Positions 4,648 to 6,109 of a stretch of DNA of 6,109 nt are shown piece after piece. Origin of the DNA: Collinsella aerofaciens (lineage in GTDB: Bacteria; Actinomycetota; Coriobacteriia; Coriobacteriales; Coriobacteriaceae); contig RKAY01000036.1 of NCBI GenBank assembly GCA_014846205.1, positions 1-6,109 of the forward strand, written 5' to 3'. Position numbers and translations under genes: made by a program. Numbering within the stretch: position 1 is the stretch's first letter; each line of letters starts with the position of its first letter. The notes under the pieces are model-generated. The model made no database searches and had not been told where the DNA came from. It saw only the letters and a list, made by a program, of their open reading frames with translations.

Positions 4648-6109
4648 ATGAAGGCACTCTACAATGACGGTTCGGTGGCCGAGCTCCCGCAGGACGAGGT
4701 CACGCACGTCATCCGCCACTCTGCCGCGCACATCATGGCGCAGGCCATCAAACGCCTGTACCCCGAGGCCGATTTTGCCTACGGCCCCGCGACCGACAAC
4801 GGCTTCTACTACGGCGTCGACCTGCCCGAAGGCGTCAAGATCAGCGAGGACGACTTCCCCGCGATCGAGGCCGAGATGAAGAAGATCGTCAAGGAGAACC
4901 TCAAGTTCTCCGTGTACGAGAAGCCCCGTGCCGAGGCCATCGCCCTTATGGAGGAGCGCGGCGAGAAGTACAAGGTCGAGCACATCGGCGACCTGGACGA
5001 CGACGCCCGCATCACCTTCTACCAGCAGGGCGATTACATCGACATGTGCGTCGGCCCCCACATCTGCTACACCAAGGCCCTGAAGGCCTTTAAGCTCACC
5101 GGCGTCTCGGGCGCCTACTGGAAGGGCGACAAGGACAACAAGATGCTCACCCGCATCAACGGCGTCGCCTTTGCCACCAAGGAAGAGCTCGACGAGCACA
5201 TGCACATGCTCGAGGAGGCCAAGAAGCGCGACCACCGCAAGATCGGCCGCGAGATGGACCTCTTTATGATGCGCGACGAGGCCCCCGGCTTCCCGTTCTT
5301 CCTGCCTAACGGCATGATCCTTAAGAACACGTTGCTGGACTACTGGCGCGAGATCCACCATAAGGCCGGCTACGTGGAGATCTCCACGCCGCTCATCATG
5401 AACAAGCAGCTGTGGAAGACCTCGGGCCACTGGGACCACTACAAGGACAACATGTACTCCACCGTCATCGATGATGAAGAGTACTGCATTAAGCCCATGA
5501 ACTGCCCGGGCGGCGTGCTGGTGTACGCCTCCAAGCCGCACTCCTACCGCGAGCTGCCCATCCGCGCCGGCGAGATTGGCCTGGTGCACCGCCACGAGCT
5601 GCGCGGCGCCCTGCACGGCCTGTTCCGCGTGCGCTGCTTTAACCAGGACGACGCCCACCTGTTTGTGCGTCCCGACCAGCTGACCGACGAGATCGTGGGC
5701 GTGGTCAACCTCATCGACTCCGTGTACCAGAAGTTTGGCTTTAAGTACCATGTTGAGCTTTCCACCCGCCCCGAGGACTCCATGGGTTCGGACGAGGACT
5801 GGGCTCGCGCCGAGGAGGGCCTGCGCACCGCTCTGGAGCAGCTGCACATGGACTACGAGGTCAACGAGGGCGACGGTGCCTTCTACGGCCCCAAGATCGA
5901 CTTCCACCTGGAGGACTCGCTCGGTCGTACCTGGCAGTGCGGTACCGTCCAGCTCGACTTCCAGATGCCGCTCAACTTTGACCTGGAGTACGTGGACGCC
6001 GACGGCACCAAGAAGCGCCCCATCATGCTACATCGCGTGTGCTTTGGCTCCATCGAGCGCTTCATCGGTATTCTGATTGAGCATTTTGCGGGTAAGTTCC
6101 CCACTTGGC
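4648..6109 (+). CDS. thrS: Threonyl-tRNA synthetase, short form without TGS domain (3' end outside window)
   Basis: This class II synthetase joins threonine to tRNA-Thr in the cytoplasm using ATP. The first 487 residues are visible and the frame stays open to the window edge. The editing domain comes first: RHSAAH with H24 and H28, and YIDMCVGPH with C134 and H138, the four residues of the serine-editing site. The catalytic core follows, with the zinc ligands C286 (KPMNCPGG), H337 (QDDAHLF) and H462 (MLHR), motif 2 around R315 (VHRHE) and R327-R329, K416 in FYGPK, and motif 3 beginning at GSIERFIGI. These positions run 48-49 residues behind the E. coli enzyme, which shows that the N-terminal TGS domain (about 60 residues) is absent. 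A stop-bounded frame, a promoter and a terminator lie just upstream, so the start is real. ATG at 4648 follows AGGAG (4632-4636) by 11 bases. The C-terminal anticodon-binding domain, about 90-100 more residues, should lie beyond the edge. TGS-less ThrRS of about 580 residues is a known form in Clostridia and relatives. Confidence 0.97.
   Translation, partial: MKALYNDGSVAELPQDEVTHVIRHSAAHIMAQAIKRLYPEADFAYGPATDNGFYYGVDLPEGVKISEDDFPAIEAEMKKIVKENLKFSVYEKPRAEAIALMEERGEKYKVEHIGDLDDDARITFYQQGDYIDMCVGPHICYTKALKAFKLTGVSGAYWKGDKDNKMLTRINGVAFATKEELDEHMHMLEEAKKRDHRKIGREMDLFMMRDEAPGFPFFLPNGMILKNTLLDYWREIHHKAGYVEISTPLIMNKQLWKTSGHWDHYKDNMYSTVIDDEEYCIKPMNCPGGVLVYASKPHSYRELPIRAGEIGLVHRHELRGALHGLFRVRCFNQDDAHLFVRPDQLTDEIVGVVNLIDSVYQKFGFKYHVELSTRPEDSMGSDEDWARAEEGLRTALEQLHMDYEVNEGDGAFYGPKIDFHLEDSLGRTWQCGTVQLDFQMPLNFDLEYVDADGTKKRPIMLHRVCFGSIERFIGILIEHFAGKFPTW

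Noticed and set aside
3877..5907. 676-residue open frame on the minus strand opposite thrS and the zinc-ribbon gene
   Set aside because: Its protein is a low-complexity Val/Leu/His/Gly-rich sequence with no motif, and it lies fully antisense to two clear genes. It is a by-product of GC-biased codons.

Overview
The window looks like chromosomal DNA from a GC-rich anaerobic bacterium. The best guess is an actinobacterium of the class Coriobacteriia, such as Collinsella or a relative. That guess rests on the GC-rich third codon positions, the Clostridia/Thermotoga-type anaerobic three-gene oxidoreductase cluster, and the short form of threonyl-tRNA synthetase. It is an inference from recollection, with no database search behind it.

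Left part (115-3344, minus strand): a tight three-gene operon read right to left. First comes a GlpA-like FAD-dependent dehydrogenase with a C-terminal BFD-like [2Fe-2S] domain (1881-3344). A pyridine nucleotide-disulfide-type FAD oxidoreductase follows (518-1879), then a small cysteine-rich DUF1667 protein (115-513). The intergenic gaps are 1 and 4 bases, and each downstream gene has its Shine-Dalgarno sequence inside the end of the gene before it. In other anaerobes this trio is linked to glycerol kinase and is annotated as an anaerobic glycerol-3-phosphate dehydrogenase. A weak terminator-like hairpin follows the last gene. A perfect 15-bp palindrome lies 18 bases upstream of the first start codon and may be an operator.

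Middle part (3345-3990): a 646-base divergent intergenic region without a convincing gene. Most of it is an unusual array (3515-3889): ten copies of a 15-bp motif, consensus TGTTACAGATTGAGA. The copies alternate strictly in orientation and recur every 39-41 bases with 24-26 bases between them. They form four complete 54-56-base inverted-repeat units plus a half unit at each end, with forward copies exactly 80 bases apart. It is AT-richer than its flanks. It is neither a CRISPR array nor an attC series, and I know no described element that matches it. It is the most interesting feature here.

Right part (3991-6109, plus strand): a small protein with two membrane segments and a C-terminal double zinc ribbon (3991-4422), then a strong intrinsic-terminator hairpin (4518-4548), a sigma70-type promoter (4550-4577), and thrS, encoding a threonyl-tRNA synthetase without the N-terminal TGS domain. 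thrS runs off the right edge of the window.
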